In this document: in pieces, positions 1 to 8,291 of the stretch
How positions within the stretch are numbered: the stretch's first letter is position 1
Layout: each line of letters opens with the position of its first letter
Assembly: GCA_012519835.1 (NCBI GenBank)
Contig: JAAYPJ010000091.1
Coordinates: 1 to 48,065, forward strand
Reading direction: 5' to 3'
DNA: 48,065 bases
Origin: Clostridiales bacterium
Lineage (GTDB): Bacteria; Bacillota; Clostridia; Peptostreptococcales; Natronincolaceae
Position numbers and translations under genes: made by a program
The notes under the pieces: model-generated
Seen by the model: the letters and a program-made list of their open reading frames with translations, nothing else
What the model was told of the DNA's origin: nothing
Database searches by the model: none

Positions 1-819
1 ATGATAGCAAAACATGCTATGACTTTTGATACCTTCAGGGAAATCGTTTCAACCACCATGGTAAGTTTAGATGCTACCGAACAAACCCCGGAGGCCAGAA
101 TATACAGAAATACAAATAAATTTTTATGGGCCAAGGGCGGGGCAAATACAATGGTCTATAACGGACAATATACAGATTTTAAATATGATATTATTGACGG
201 GATCAAAACAGGCTACACGGGTGAGGCCAAATATTGCCTTATAAGCACAGGGGTTAAGAATGATTACAGGGTAATTTCTGTAATACTGGGTGCAGAAAAT
301 GAGTGCATATTATACAGGGACTCCAGAAGTTTAATAGATTACGGACACGACAATTTCAAGTTAGTTCAATTGTCCAGCAAAAATTTTCCACAACTTTCAG
401 TTGATATTAAAAATGGGAAAGATACAAATGTCGATTTGCTCACCAAAACCGACAAATTTGTGGTGCTGCCTGTTAACAAAGATATCAACGATATTATTGA
501 AAATATCACTGTGGACAAAGATATCAAAGCCCCTATTAGCCGTGGGCAGGTATTGGGCAGAGTTGCCTATTTTTCCGACAACAAACCAATCGGGGAAGTT
601 GACCTGATTGCCAAAAATGATGTTGAAAAGAAGGCCTTGTCACGTAGGTTACTACATCCATTACTGAATCCCCCCAAGCCTCTGGTCATATTTATTTGCG
701 TGTTTTTGCTATGGCAAATATTTGTTGCGTTTTTAAGAATCAGAAAGAGATATAGACGAAAATTTGCATATAGCAGAAAAACTGCAACATATACCTTCAA
801 TAAGGATTTGTTCAAATAA
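1..819 (+). CDS. D-alanyl-D-alanine carboxypeptidase, 3' part (peptidase S11, DacF/PBP5-like)
   Basis: Low-molecular-weight penicillin-binding protein that trims the terminal D-Ala from peptidoglycan stem peptides outside the cell. The reading frame is open from the first base, so the first ATG is probably internal and the gene starts left of the window; the SxxK and SxN motifs are not visible. Near residues 66-72 is the KTG motif in the context DGIKTGYTGEA, typical of S11 enzymes. A beta-rich C-terminal domain of the PBP5 type follows, then a hydrophobic helix (about residues 226-245) and a basic tail, which fits a C-terminal membrane anchor. The gene is alone on the plus strand and ends at a strong terminator. 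Family assignment is secure; which paralogue (dacA, dacB or dacF) is not. Confidence 0.85.
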   Translation: MIAKHAMTFDTFREIVSTTMVSLDATEQTPEARIYRNTNKFLWAKGGANTMVYNGQYTDFKYDIIDGIKTGYTGEAKYCLISTGVKNDYRVISVILGAENECILYRDSRSLIDYGHDNFKLVQLSSKNFPQLSVDIKNGKDTNVDLLTKTDKFVVLPVNKDINDIIENITVDKDIKAPISRGQVLGRVAYFSDNKPIGEVDLIAKNDVEKKALSRRLLHPLLNPPKPLVIFICVFLLWQIFVAFLRIRKRYRRKFAYSRKTATYTFNKDLFK

Positions 820-842
820 ATATACATATCTGTCTGATAATT

Positions 843-876
843 AAAACACCAAGGTATTCGGCTACCTTGGTGTTTT
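843..876. terminator. Bidirectional rho-independent terminator
   Basis: A perfect 14-bp inverted repeat (AAAACACCAAGGTA and its complement) surrounds the loop TTCGGC and is followed by T-rich sequence. It lies between the convergent carboxypeptidase gene and ridA and can serve both. Confidence 0.85.
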
Positions 877-894
877 TATTTAAAACTGAAACAG

Positions 895-1275
895 CTATTT
901 AATTATAGCAATTGCCTCCAGTTCTATGCCCACATCTTTAGGCAATCTTGCCACCTCCGCACAGGACCTGGAGGGTTTGGTTTTTGCAAAATAACTTGCA
1001 TAGGTCTCATTTATATCCCCGAATTCATTCATATCCTTAATGAACAGGGTTGTTTTTACCACGTTGTCCAAAGTTAACCCCGCTTCCTCCAAAATTGCTT
1101 TCAAATTTTCGATTACCCTTGCCGTTTGATCTTTAATTGTACCGTTCACTATTTCACCTGTACTCGGATCTATAGGAATTTGCCCGGAAATAAAAAGCAG
1201 ACTGTCTGTCTTTATCCCCTGAGAATAGGGTCCTATCGCCGCAGGCGCCTTATCGGTGCTTATTGTTTTAATCAT
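895..1275 (-). CDS. ridA: RidA family enamine/imine deaminase
   Basis: Hydrolyses reactive enamine/imine intermediates released by PLP enzymes, protecting metabolism in the cytosol; it acts as a homotrimer in the family. The product has 126 residues, the usual length. Diagnostic features are IGPYSQ near residue 14, SGQIP near residue 30 and the C-terminal [19 protein letters not shown], which includes the substrate-binding arginine. The ATG start is preceded by GGGGGGA at good spacing. The gene is followed by the shared terminator and stands apart from rsfS by about 120 bp. Confidence 0.95.
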   Translation of the reverse strand: MIKTISTDKAPAAIGPYSQGIKTDSLLFISGQIPIDPSTGEIVNGTIKDQTARVIENLKAILEEAGLTLDNVVKTTLFIKDMNEFGDINETYASYFAKTKPSRSCAEVARLPKDVGIELEAIAIIK

Positions 1276-1396
1276 CAGTTTCCCCCCTGTATTATTCGTT
1301 TATTTTTGTTGTATTTTAATAATTATACACTTTATATATTGCCGCACGGAAAAATTTTTATATATGGGTAATAAACACCTGACCTCTATTTTGATT

Positions 1397-1750
1397 TTAA
1401 TCTATATCAATATGCACCTTGCCCGCGTCTTGCCATATTCCCTCTATATTATAAAATTTCCTATCCCTTTCATGAAAAATATGTATAACAATGTCCCCAT
1501 AATCTAATAATACCCATCTTCCGCTGTCATAGCCCTCTTTACGCAACAGCCCTACGTTTCCTTCCGACAGTTCATCCTGAATTTCATCTGCTATTAGTTT
1601 TACCTGTCTGGAAGAAGCGGCGCTTGTTATAACAAAATAATCACATATGGATGTAATCTTGCTGAGATCCAGGATTACTGTATCTTCCCCCGCCTTCTTG
1701 CTGATAGCTTTGTAGATCCGGTGAATAACATTGTCTATTTCATTTTCCAT
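1397..1750 (-). CDS. rsfS: Ribosomal silencing factor RsfS (Iojap family)
   Basis: Binds ribosomal protein L14 on the 50S subunit and blocks subunit joining when nutrients are short. The protein has 117 residues, normal for the family, with the typical core ICDYFVITSAASSRQVKLIA near residues 35-54 and the RWVLLDYGDIVIHIFHE strand-helix region near residues 78-94. The ATG is preceded by GGAGGGG with six bases of spacing. In most Firmicutes rsfS follows nadD and yqeK; here a cation antiporter gene lies between yqeK and rsfS. Confidence 0.95.
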   Translation of the reverse strand: MENEIDNVIHRIYKAISKKAGEDTVILDLSKITSICDYFVITSAASSRQVKLIADEIQDELSEGNVGLLRKEGYDSGRWVLLDYGDIVIHIFHERDRKFYNIEGIWQDAGKVHIDID

Positions 1751-1772
1751 TTTACCCCTCCAACTTAAATAT

Positions 1773-2774
1773 TTATAAGAAAAGTTTTGATAAAACCGTC
1801 AAATACGTTATATATATAAACATAAGAAGTATTCCCACAATTCTGCCTAATTTTTCAGACGTCATACCGCCAATTACAAGCACCAACATTAAAAGTAAAG
1901 CAACAGGCATGTCTAAATACAGCGTTTGCGGTATGTTATAAATTCTGTCACCGAACATGATGTTTTGATAACTGATGACTATTCCCTTGTCCCCTATTTT
2001 AGAGGATAACCCAAGGACCATCAATATGTCAAGGATATTAGCACCTAAAATATTGCCGACGGAAAGCCCCTGTTGTCTTTTTAATATTGAACTGATTGCG
2101 GTAATGAGTTCCGGCAACGAAGTGCCGAGCGCAATCAGGGTTAAACTTATAAACTGCTCCGGGACCTTCAGGAACATTGCAATCTTTGACCCACTTTGAA
2201 CCATCAGCCTTGCGCCTATAACTACCAGTGCGGCACCTGCAACAAATTTGATTGCTATTTGGAAAATTTCCCTGCCGCTGTATTTTTCAAATCCATGATC
2301 TGCGGAATTCGTTTGTGGTTTAAATTTCAGTTCAATTATACTTAAAAATATATATATAACAAACAGAAATAACAATAAACTGCCTTCTTTTCCGGTAATG
2401 ATCGTGTCCCGCGACAAAATAAACAATACTATGCAACTCAATAGCATAAATCCGCCCTTTAGAAAAAAACTTCCCCTGTCAATTTTTGCCGGTGACAGTA
2501 TCGCCACCAGCCCCAATACCAATCCTATGTTACATATAACGGAACCTATCACGTTCCCTACGGCAATGTCGTAATACTGGTTGTATGTTGCTATAGAAGA
2601 AACCAACAGTTCCGGCAGGGTTGTAGCAATACTGACTATGGTTGCTCCGATCAATATGTTTGGGATACCTGTTATCTGTGCTATCGTCGTGGCTGAATCT
2701 ACAAACCAGTCCCCGCCCTTGATTATTATTATCAGACTTACTGTGAATACCAAAAAAGCCATTGTAATTCCCAT
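1773..2774 (-). CDS. Calcium/sodium antiporter, CaCA family (YrbG-like)
   Basis: Integral membrane exchanger expected to move Ca2+ out against Na+ or H+. About ten hydrophobic segments span the whole 333 residues. The two alpha-repeats that bind the ions are visible: GATIVSIATTLPELLVS near residues 43-59 and ALGTSLPELITAISS near 216-230, the second followed by VGNILGANILDILMVLG. The ATG at 2774 follows AAGGGGGA at about nine bases. The gene sits 22 bp upstream of rsfS, so the two may be co-transcribed. The ion specificity cannot be read from the sequence. Confidence 0.9.
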   Translation of the reverse strand: MGITMAFLVFTVSLIIIIKGGDWFVDSATTIAQITGIPNILIGATIVSIATTLPELLVSSIATYNQYYDIAVGNVIGSVICNIGLVLGLVAILSPAKIDRGSFFLKGGFMLLSCIVLFILSRDTIITGKEGSLLLFLFVIYIFLSIIELKFKPQTNSADHGFEKYSGREIFQIAIKFVAGAALVVIGARLMVQSGSKIAMFLKVPEQFISLTLIALGTSLPELITAISSILKRQQGLSVGNILGANILDILMVLGLSSKIGDKGIVISYQNIMFGDRIYNIPQTLYLDMPVALLLMLVLVIGGMTSEKLGRIVGILLMFIYITYLTVLSKLFL

Positions 2775-2850
2775 TATTAATGTTCCCCCTTAGCAATCAT
2801 ATATAAGAACCTGTTTAAAAAAGCCTCTGTACTAATATATTGACTATATA

Positions 2851-2896
2851 AAAAGTATATGACTTCCTTTACATATAAGGAAAGCCACATACTTTT
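2851..2896 (-). terminator. Probable terminator after yqeK
   Basis: An imperfect inverted repeat (AAAAGTAT...ATACTTTT with an inner TTCCTT/AAGGAA stem) is followed on the minus strand by TTTTTATATAG. It lies about 80 bp beyond the yqeK stop and would separate yqeK from the antiporter gene. Confidence 0.55.
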
Positions 2897-2978
2897 TGCA
2901 GTCGATGTGCTTTTTTATTGAATCGGGGTCACATATCTGTAACATAAACTGAAATAATATTTGCTCCGGCTTTTATAT

Positions 2979-3551
2979 TTATACCTCCAATAATAATGTG
3001 TTCCTGGCTTCGATAGTATTCGTATGTAACAGTTTTTCCATAGATATCACATACTTAATAGTGTTGTTCAAGGCCAATAAAACTGCTTTATTTAAATCCT
3101 GTTCGGCAACCTCCCTCAGTTCCTCCACACCTGCATAATTCCTTCCGGGTTCTATAAAATCCGCCAGATAAATGATCTTTTCCAACTTGCTCATTTTTTT
3201 TCTTCCCGTTGTGTGGTATTCTATGGCATTTAAAACATCCTCGTCATGGATATTAAACTGTTCCCTTGCTATATGTGCGGCAATCTTGCCGTGTAGTAAC
3301 TGATGTACATTCAACATGATATCATCAACTGTTAAACCGTTCCGGCTTATGTATTCTTTCACCTGTTCTTTTGAAAAATCTTTTGCATAATCATGCAACA
3401 ATGCCGCCATATACGCAGCATCTTTGTCGGCGCCATACTTGTTCGCCAAATAAACCGCCGTATCAACCACACCTTGAGTATGTTTATATCTTTGGGGTGA
3501 CATATCTTGTTTTAATCTATAATGTATTTTTTCAATTAAATCTGATTTCAA
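2979..3551 (-). CDS. yqeK: HD-domain hydrolase YqeK (bis(5'-nucleosyl)-tetraphosphatase, symmetrical)
   Basis: Cytosolic metal-dependent HD hydrolase; family members split diadenosine tetraphosphate to two ADP. The HD motif LLHDYAKD is near residues 50-58, with H of RYKHTQGV near 23 and further metal ligands in HQLLHGKIAAHIAR and IEYHTTGR. I place the start at a TTG (3551) because GAGGTG lies just upstream at ideal spacing. An in-frame ATG further upstream would overlap nadD by 32 bp and adds residues not seen in the family. The gene directly follows nadD, with the SD overlapping the nadD stop, the usual nadD-yqeK pair. Confidence 0.92.
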   Translation of the reverse strand: MKSDLIEKIHYRLKQDMSPQRYKHTQGVVDTAVYLANKYGADKDAAYMAALLHDYAKDFSKEQVKEYISRNGLTVDDIMLNVHQLLHGKIAAHIAREQFNIHDEDVLNAIEYHTTGRKKMSKLEKIIYLADFIEPGRNYAGVEELREVAEQDLNKAVLLALNNTIKYVISMEKLLHTNTIEARNTLLLEV

Positions 3552-3561
3552 AATATTCACC

Positions 3562-4209
3562 TCAATCAATATATAATTTTTTATCAAACACATATTTTTC
3601 TACGCTTTCAGGTAACAAGTACTTTATAGGTTCCCCTTCTTTTACCCTTTTTCTGATAATCGTCGACGAGATATCCAAAAACGGTATTTCAATTTTTATA
3701 ATTTTTGCATCATGTTCTTTTGTAAGTACTTTTATCTTTTCGTCGAGTGACCCGTTTTTTAATATTTGTCTGGTCATCACAATAAATTCAATTATTTTAA
3801 AAAGTTCCTTATATTCCTTCCAGGTTTCTATGTATTTGAATGCATCCGAACCCATAACAAAATAAAATTGCGTCCCTTCATCATGGTGCTGATATAATTC
3901 TCTGACAGTATCGATGGTATAGGACGTTTTTTGTCTGTCAATTTCTATGGTGGAGGTTTCAAATTTCGGATTGCTTTCTATGGCCAAGTTCAGCATGTGC
4001 ACACGTTTGTCGGCATCTGTTATTATGTTTTTTCGTTTATGGGGGGGTATCTTGGCAGGAATAAATAAAACCTTGTTTAAATTGAGCCTGCTCAGGGCCG
4101 TTTGTGCAATAAACAGATGACCATAATGAACCGGATCAAAGGTTCCTCCCATTATACCTATTCTATTATTTTTTAAAATTTGTGTATCCGAATTTTCGTT
4201 TTTATCCAA
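3562..4209 (-). CDS. nadD: Nicotinate-nucleotide adenylyltransferase
   Basis: Joins nicotinate mononucleotide and ATP to form deamido-NAD, the penultimate step of NAD synthesis. The nucleotidyltransferase signature GIMGGTFDPVHYGH lies near residues 18-31 and the second ATP-binding motif DISSTIIRKR near 179-188. Length (215 residues) is normal. The start is a TTG at 4209, preceded by GGGGGA at about nine bases; no ATG is better placed before the signature. nadE, the next enzyme of the pathway, is encoded elsewhere in this window (31403-32167). Confidence 0.95.
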   Translation of the reverse strand: MDKNENSDTQILKNNRIGIMGGTFDPVHYGHLFIAQTALSRLNLNKVLFIPAKIPPHKRKNIITDADKRVHMLNLAIESNPKFETSTIEIDRQKTSYTIDTVRELYQHHDEGTQFYFVMGSDAFKYIETWKEYKELFKIIEFIVMTRQILKNGSLDEKIKVLTKEHDAKIIKIEIPFLDISSTIIRKRVKEGEPIKYLLPESVEKYVFDKKLYID

Positions 4210-4235
4210 TTTATTAAATCCCCCATATGTTTTAT

Positions 4236-4331
4236 TTAAAACATTTCCTTTGTAAGCACCATCAATACCGTACGTCCCAGGATGACATTTCCTGCATGAG
4301 TGTCGTCAATACTGCCCATCTCAAACAACAT
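4236..4331 (-). CDS. Possible 31-residue peptide between obgE and nadD
   Basis: This short frame runs from an ATG 11 bases after the obgE stop to a TAA 26 bases before the nadD start and fills most of the gap. The peptide begins MLFEMGSIDDTHAG and ends VLTKEMF. There is no convincing ribosome-binding site. It could be a small protein, a relic, or chance. I do not recognise it. Confidence 0.22.
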   Translation of the reverse strand: MLFEMGSIDDTHAGNVILGRTVLMVLTKEMF

Positions 4332-4342
4332 TTTTATAGTTC

Positions 4343-5626
4343 TTATTCAAAATGTTCAAATTCAACACCGTATATTCTTACCGTGTCGCCTTCGGACATG
4401 CCCAGTTCTTTTAATCTATCTATAACCCCTCTGTTTTCCAACACTTTTTGAAAATAGCCTAAAGAATCTATTTCATCGAAATTAGTAGAATTGATCAGTC
4501 TTTCAATAAATTTGCCTTCTACAATGTAAACGTCATCTTTTTTATAAACAGTAAAATAATACTTGTCCTCAGGTTCTTCGTACTTGTATACTTTTTCTTT
4601 TTTTACAACAGTTTCCTTATGTGATGCTTCTAATTCTTTCAATCTTTTGGATACATAATTTAAGAGTTCATCTAATCCTTGGCCTGTAACAGCTGAAATA
4701 GAAAACACTTCTACCTTCTGTTTCTTGAGGGCCGATTTTATTTTTTCAAAATTAACTTGCCAACCGGGAATGTCAATTTTGTTTGCCGCCACAACCTGTG
4801 GTTTTTTAGCAAGTTCCTCGTTATACAAACGAAGTTCTGTATTTATTTTCTCAAAATCCTCCAACGGGTCTCTGCCCTCTGTCCCTGATATATCCAACAC
4901 ATGTATAAGAAGTTTTGTACGCTCCGTATGCCTCAAAAATTCATGACCTAATCCCGCGCCTTCATGCGCACCCTCTATCAATCCCGGGATATCTGCCAAA
5001 ACAAAGCTGTCTCCATGTTTGGTCTGAACTATACCTAAGTTGGGTGTAAGTGTTGTAAAGTGATAATTTGCTATTTTGGGTCTTGCACTGGTTACCACAG
5101 ATAGTAGTGTGGATTTGCCTACATTCGGAAAGCCTATTAAACCTACATCCGCAATCAATTTTAGTTCCAGTATTACCGTAAGTTCTTGACCATGTTCACC
5201 TGCTGTTGCAAATCTCGGTGCCTGTCTTGTTGATGTTTTAAAATGTGTATTGCCTTTCCCGCCTTTGCCTCCCCTTACCACTACAACCGTATCATTGTGA
5301 CCTATCAAATCTGCAATAATATGCCCTGTTGTCTCTTCCCTGATGACAGTACCCGGGGGAACCTTCAACAACAGATCCGCACCGTCTTTTCCATACATGT
5401 TTTTGCCCTTGCCGTTTTCCCCGTTATCCGCATTATAATGTTTTTTGTATCTAAAATCCATCAAGGTTCTCATGCCCTCGTCCACCTGAAATATAATGTC
5501 TCCACCCTTGCCCCCGTCTCCGCCTGCAGGCCCCCCTGCGGGAACATAGATTTCCCTTCTGAAGGCAACTGCGCCATCCCCGCCTTTGCCGGCTTTTAAA
5601 TGTATTTTCGCCTTATCAATAAACAT
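4343..5626 (-). CDS. obgE: Obg family GTPase
   Basis: Essential ribosome-associated GTPase involved in 50S maturation and stress signalling. All three domains are present: the glycine-rich Obg fold (residues 1-158, e.g. KAGKGGDGAVAFRRE and GGDGGKGGDI), the G domain with P-loop GFPNVGKST near 165, DIPG and NKID, and the C-terminal OCT domain ending VRIYGVEFEHFE. I start at the ATG at 5626 (MFIDKAKIHLK), preceded by AAAGGTGAT; this gives 427 residues, the usual size. A further 18 upstream codons are open but lack a ribosome-binding site. It follows the rpmA terminator and therefore probably has its own promoter, which I could not pin down. Confidence 0.96.
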   Translation of the reverse strand: MFIDKAKIHLKAGKGGDGAVAFRREIYVPAGGPAGGDGGKGGDIIFQVDEGMRTLMDFRYKKHYNADNGENGKGKNMYGKDGADLLLKVPPGTVIREETTGHIIADLIGHNDTVVVVRGGKGGKGNTHFKTSTRQAPRFATAGEHGQELTVILELKLIADVGLIGFPNVGKSTLLSVVTSARPKIANYHFTTLTPNLGIVQTKHGDSFVLADIPGLIEGAHEGAGLGHEFLRHTERTKLLIHVLDISGTEGRDPLEDFEKINTELRLYNEELAKKPQVVAANKIDIPGWQVNFEKIKSALKKQKVEVFSISAVTGQGLDELLNYVSKRLKELEASHKETVVKKEKVYKYEEPEDKYYFTVYKKDDVYIVEGKFIERLINSTNFDEIDSLGYFQKVLENRGVIDRLKELGMSEGDTVRIYGVEFEHFE

Positions 5627-5690
5627 ATAATCACCTTTTTCCCTACAATTATCATACACCATTCCAACCACATTTAACATAACAATAATA

Positions 5691-5713
5691 AAAAACCGCC
5701 CTTGGCGGTTTTT
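5691..5713 (-). terminator. Rho-independent terminator of the rplU-prp-rpmA operon
   Basis: AAAAACCGCC pairs perfectly with GGCGGTTTTT around a three-base loop, directly after the rpmA stop codon, and on the minus strand is followed by TTATTATT. Confidence 0.9.
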
Positions 5714-5714
5714 A

Positions 5715-6017
5715 TTAATTAACAGCTGTTAAACTTTCTTTCGGGTAAATGCTTACCTGTTTTCTATCCTTGCCCCTTCTTTCAAATCTTACAACCCCGT
5801 CTATTAATGCAAAAAGGGTGTTGTCGGCACCCATGCTGACATTGGTACCCGGGTGAATCCTGGTTCCTCTCTGCCTTACTAAAATGTTGCCGGCAGTAAC
5901 GAATTGTCCGTCCCCTCTTTTTGTGCCTAATCTCTTCGAAATACTGTCACGACCGTTTTTAGAGCTGCCTACTCCTTTTTTACTCGCAAATAGCTGAAGA
6001 TCTATTCTAAATAACAT
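5715..6017 (-). CDS. rpmA: 50S ribosomal protein L27 with cleavable N-terminal extension
   Basis: Large-subunit protein whose N-terminus reaches the peptidyl-transferase centre. The protein starts [15 protein letters not shown]: the leader ending LQLFA is the Firmicutes-type extension removed by the Prp protease, whose gene is immediately upstream. Two adjacent ATGs exist; the second (6017) lies eight bases after GGAGG and matches the family, the first lies at five bases. The rest ([29 protein letters not shown]) is classic L27. The SD lies inside the end of prp, so translation is likely coupled. Confidence 0.97.
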   Translation of the reverse strand: MLFRIDLQLFASKKGVGSSKNGRDSISKRLGTKRGDGQFVTAGNILVRQRGTRIHPGTNVSMGADNTLFALIDGVVRFERRGKDRKQVSIYPKESLTAVN

Positions 6018-6020
6018 CAT

Positions 6021-6353
6021 CTACACCTCCTTGTCACGAATCTCAATATATTGTGGGTAACTTTCCTGTATGTTTTTTAATCCCAAAAGCATAGCATCAA
6101 CTAGAAGTTTTGTTTCATGTAATTCTTTCTCCGCTAAATTTTTTGGCAATTCACACTTCAGGTATCCCTTTCTGATTTCATATTTAACGTTTACATTGGC
6201 AATCTGATAAAGTGACAGCACTGCGGTTTGCCCCAGGGCAGAAACTGCGGCGCAGATAATATCTTCGCCCGGGTCAGCTGCACAGGCATGGCCCTTTATA
6301 ACGAATTGCTCAATTACTCCATCAGAATCACGATAAATTATAACTGAAATCAT
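6021..6353 (-). CDS. prp: Ribosomal-processing cysteine protease Prp
   Basis: Cysteine protease that removes the N-terminal extension of L27 in Firmicutes. The catalytic pair is visible as GHA (His near residue 22) and the Cys of IICAAVSALGQTA (near residue 34). The protein has 110 residues, typical for the family formerly called YsxB/DUF464. It sits between rplU and rpmA with gaps of under 10 bp, and its stop codon abuts the rpmA start. The ATG follows AGGTGA. Confidence 0.94.
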   Translation of the reverse strand: MISVIIYRDSDGVIEQFVIKGHACAADPGEDIICAAVSALGQTAVLSLYQIANVNVKYEIRKGYLKCELPKNLAEKELHETKLLVDAMLLGLKNIQESYPQYIEIRDKEV

Positions 6354-6361
6354 AGATTCAC

Positions 6362-6673
6362 CTATGCATTAATTTTTTCAACAATCAACTTTGTGTATAA
6401 CTGTCGATGGCCCTGTTTTTTTCTGTAATCTTTTTTAGGCTTATATTTAAAAACGATAATTTTTTTCGATTTACCCTGTTCAACCACCTTGGCCTCGACT
6501 TTGGCTCCGTCAACTGTCGGACTGCCTACAGTCAACTTACCGTCTTTTGAAACAGCCAATACATTATCAATAGTAACTGTATCGCCTTGTTCAGCCTTTA
6601 ATCTTTCAACAACTAATGTATCTCCTTCTTTTACCCTGTACTGTTTGCCACCTGTTTCAATAATTGCGTACAT
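6362..6673 (-). CDS. rplU: 50S ribosomal protein L21
   Basis: Large-subunit rRNA-binding protein. It begins [18 protein letters not shown], the classical L21 start, and ends with the basic region [22 protein letters not shown]. The ATG at 6673 is preceded by GGGAGG; a more upstream ATG adds seven residues and has no SD. The protein has 103 residues, standard length. It is the first gene of rplU-prp-rpmA, behind a clear promoter and a structured leader. Confidence 0.97.
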   Translation of the reverse strand: MYAIIETGGKQYRVKEGDTLVVERLKAEQGDTVTIDNVLAVSKDGKLTVGSPTVDGAKVEAKVVEQGKSKKIIVFKYKPKKDYRKKQGHRQLYTKLIVEKINA

Positions 6674-6750
6674 AATACTACCTCCCAAGCCCAAATTCGC
6701 CGAACAACTGGGTACTTGTCGTTTAAAACCCGGTTCGTGCGTTACCTGCC
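6674..6750 (-). ncRNA. Structured leader of the rplU operon (L21-leader-like)
   Basis: Between the promoter and rplU the transcript can fold: CGAAC pairs with GTTCG and, inside it, GGGT with ACCC. Conserved-looking segments such as GGCAGGTAACGCACGAACC recall the L21 leader described in Firmicutes. Autoregulation by L21 is inferred from this resemblance, not shown. Confidence 0.55.
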
Positions 6751-6755
6751 GATAT

Positions 6756-6784
6756 ATATTATCACATTGATGTTATGAAGTCAA
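6756..6784 (-). promoter_or_regulatory. SigmaA-type promoter of rplU-prp-rpmA
   Basis: The minus strand carries TTGACT, a 17-base spacer and TAATAT, a near-consensus vegetative promoter. It begins directly after the rng stop codon, so the ribosomal genes can be transcribed independently of the long upstream operon. Confidence 0.85.
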
Positions 6785-6788
6785 CTGT

Positions 6789-8291
6789 TTAAACATTATT
6801 TTCGCCCATCAGCTTTTTGATGCTTTCCATATTCCCCATAGCTTTCACATGTATTTCATTATGATGCAATTTGCTATTAGAAATTACAAATGATTGTAAA
6901 CCGGTCTTATCATTTATTTCCTCCAATATAGATTCCTCTTCCTGAAAAACCCGTAAAACTGTCGGGTTCACCTCGAAAATAACAGCTTCTACATTAGTAT
7001 GTGTACTGATTCGTATCATTTCCTTTTCAAATTTATATAATAGTGTATATTCATTAGTTAACCTGCCTGAGCCGTCACAATATTGGCATTTTTTCTGTAA
7101 CAATCTGTCCAAGCCCAACCTGACTTTCTTCCTCGTCATTTCAACCAGGCCCAGCTGTGTCATTCCCAACACCTTGCTCCTGGTCCTATCCTTACTTAGG
7201 GCCTCCTGTAAAACGTCAATTACCCTTTTATTGTCCTTCCCACTCATCATATCTATAAAATCTATTATAATAATGCCTCCCATGTCACGCAGCCTCAATT
7301 GCTTGGCAATTTCACCCGCTGCCTCAAGATTAGTATTTAGAACCGTATCCTCCAAATCTGTGCTACCAACGTATTTCCCCGTGTTCACATCAATAACGGT
7401 GAGTGCTTCTGTGCTGTCGATTACAATATAACCGCCACTTTTTAACCACACCTTCCTGTTTAAGGATTTGTTGATTTGTGATTCTATTCTATAATAATCA
7501 AATATTTCAACGGTTTCATCGAAGTAAAAAACTCTGGATTTTAATGATGGTGACAGTAATTCCACTAATTCCAGGACATTCTGAAACTCCTTTGCATCAT
7601 TTATAATAAATTTGTCTATGTCCTTACTGAATGTATCCCGTATTGTTTTGCTTATCAGATCAAAATCCCTATGAATCAATTTCGGTACCGGGCTTGACCT
7701 TCTTCCTCTCTCAATTTTCTTCCATAATTTCAACAAAAATTTGATGTCCTCATCAAAATCTTCCTTGTTTTTTCCTTCGGCTACGGTCCTTACAATGACC
7801 CCCATATTGTTCGGTTTTAACTGTTCTATTTCTTCTCTAAGTCTTTCCCTTTCCTCGGAACACACTATCCTTCTGGATACTCCTGTATAGGTCGTGTTTG
7901 GCATTAAAACCAGATACCTGCCGGGCAAGGTAATGTTTGTAGTCACCCTGGCACCTTTTGTCCCAATAGGTTCCTTGATGACTTGTACGACTATTTCTTG
8001 GCCCTGTTTCACAACACTTGTTATAGGCACATCCTTATAATATGATTCATCCTTATTAAACAAATCTTGCTCCAAAGCGTCCTTGACATAAAGAAAACAA
8101 TTCTTTTCAAGCCCGATATCAATAAAGGCAGCTTGCATCCCCGGCAAAACGTTGGCTACCCTGCCTTTATAGATATTGCCAACCATCCGTCTGTTATTTC
8201 GCCTTTCTATATATAATTCCACCAATTCTCCGTCTTCCACCAGTGCCAATCTGTTTTCGCTTATACCCACGTCTACTATAATTTGATTCAT
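6789..8291 (-). CDS. rng: Ribonuclease G/E family endoribonuclease
   Basis: Endoribonuclease acting on rRNA precursors and mRNA in the cytosol. It has an N-terminal S1 RNA-binding domain (VGNIYKGRVANVLPGMQAAF near residues 37-56), an RNase-H-like catalytic region with the metal-binding aspartates in VIDVNTGKYVG (near 300) and IIIDFIDMM (near 343), and the zinc-link CQYC (near 400). At 500 residues it is RNase G-sized, without the long scaffold tail of RNase E. I choose the ATG at 8291, whose ATGA overlaps the stop of the upstream gene; a GTG nine bases earlier is possible. Confidence 0.94.
   Translation of the reverse strand: MNQIIVDVGISENRLALVEDGELVELYIERRNNRRMVGNIYKGRVANVLPGMQAAFIDIGLEKNCFLYVKDALEQDLFNKDESYYKDVPITSVVKQGQEIVVQVIKEPIGTKGARVTTNITLPGRYLVLMPNTTYTGVSRRIVCSEERERLREEIEQLKPNNMGVIVRTVAEGKNKEDFDEDIKFLLKLWKKIERGRRSSPVPKLIHRDFDLISKTIRDTFSKDIDKFIINDAKEFQNVLELVELLSPSLKSRVFYFDETVEIFDYYRIESQINKSLNRKVWLKSGGYIVIDSTEALTVIDVNTGKYVGSTDLEDTVLNTNLEAAGEIAKQLRLRDMGGIIIIDFIDMMSGKDNKRVIDVLQEALSKDRTRSKVLGMTQLGLVEMTRKKVRLGLDRLLQKKCQYCDGSGRLTNEYTLLYKFEKEMIRISTHTNVEAVIFEVNPTVLRVFQEEESILEEINDKTGLQSFVISNSKLHHNEIHVKAMGNMESIKKLMGENNV

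Noticed and set aside
3371-3865. Plus-strand frame of 164 codons across yqeK and nadD
   Set aside because: Both minus-strand genes carry clear family motifs; the plus frame is a shadow.
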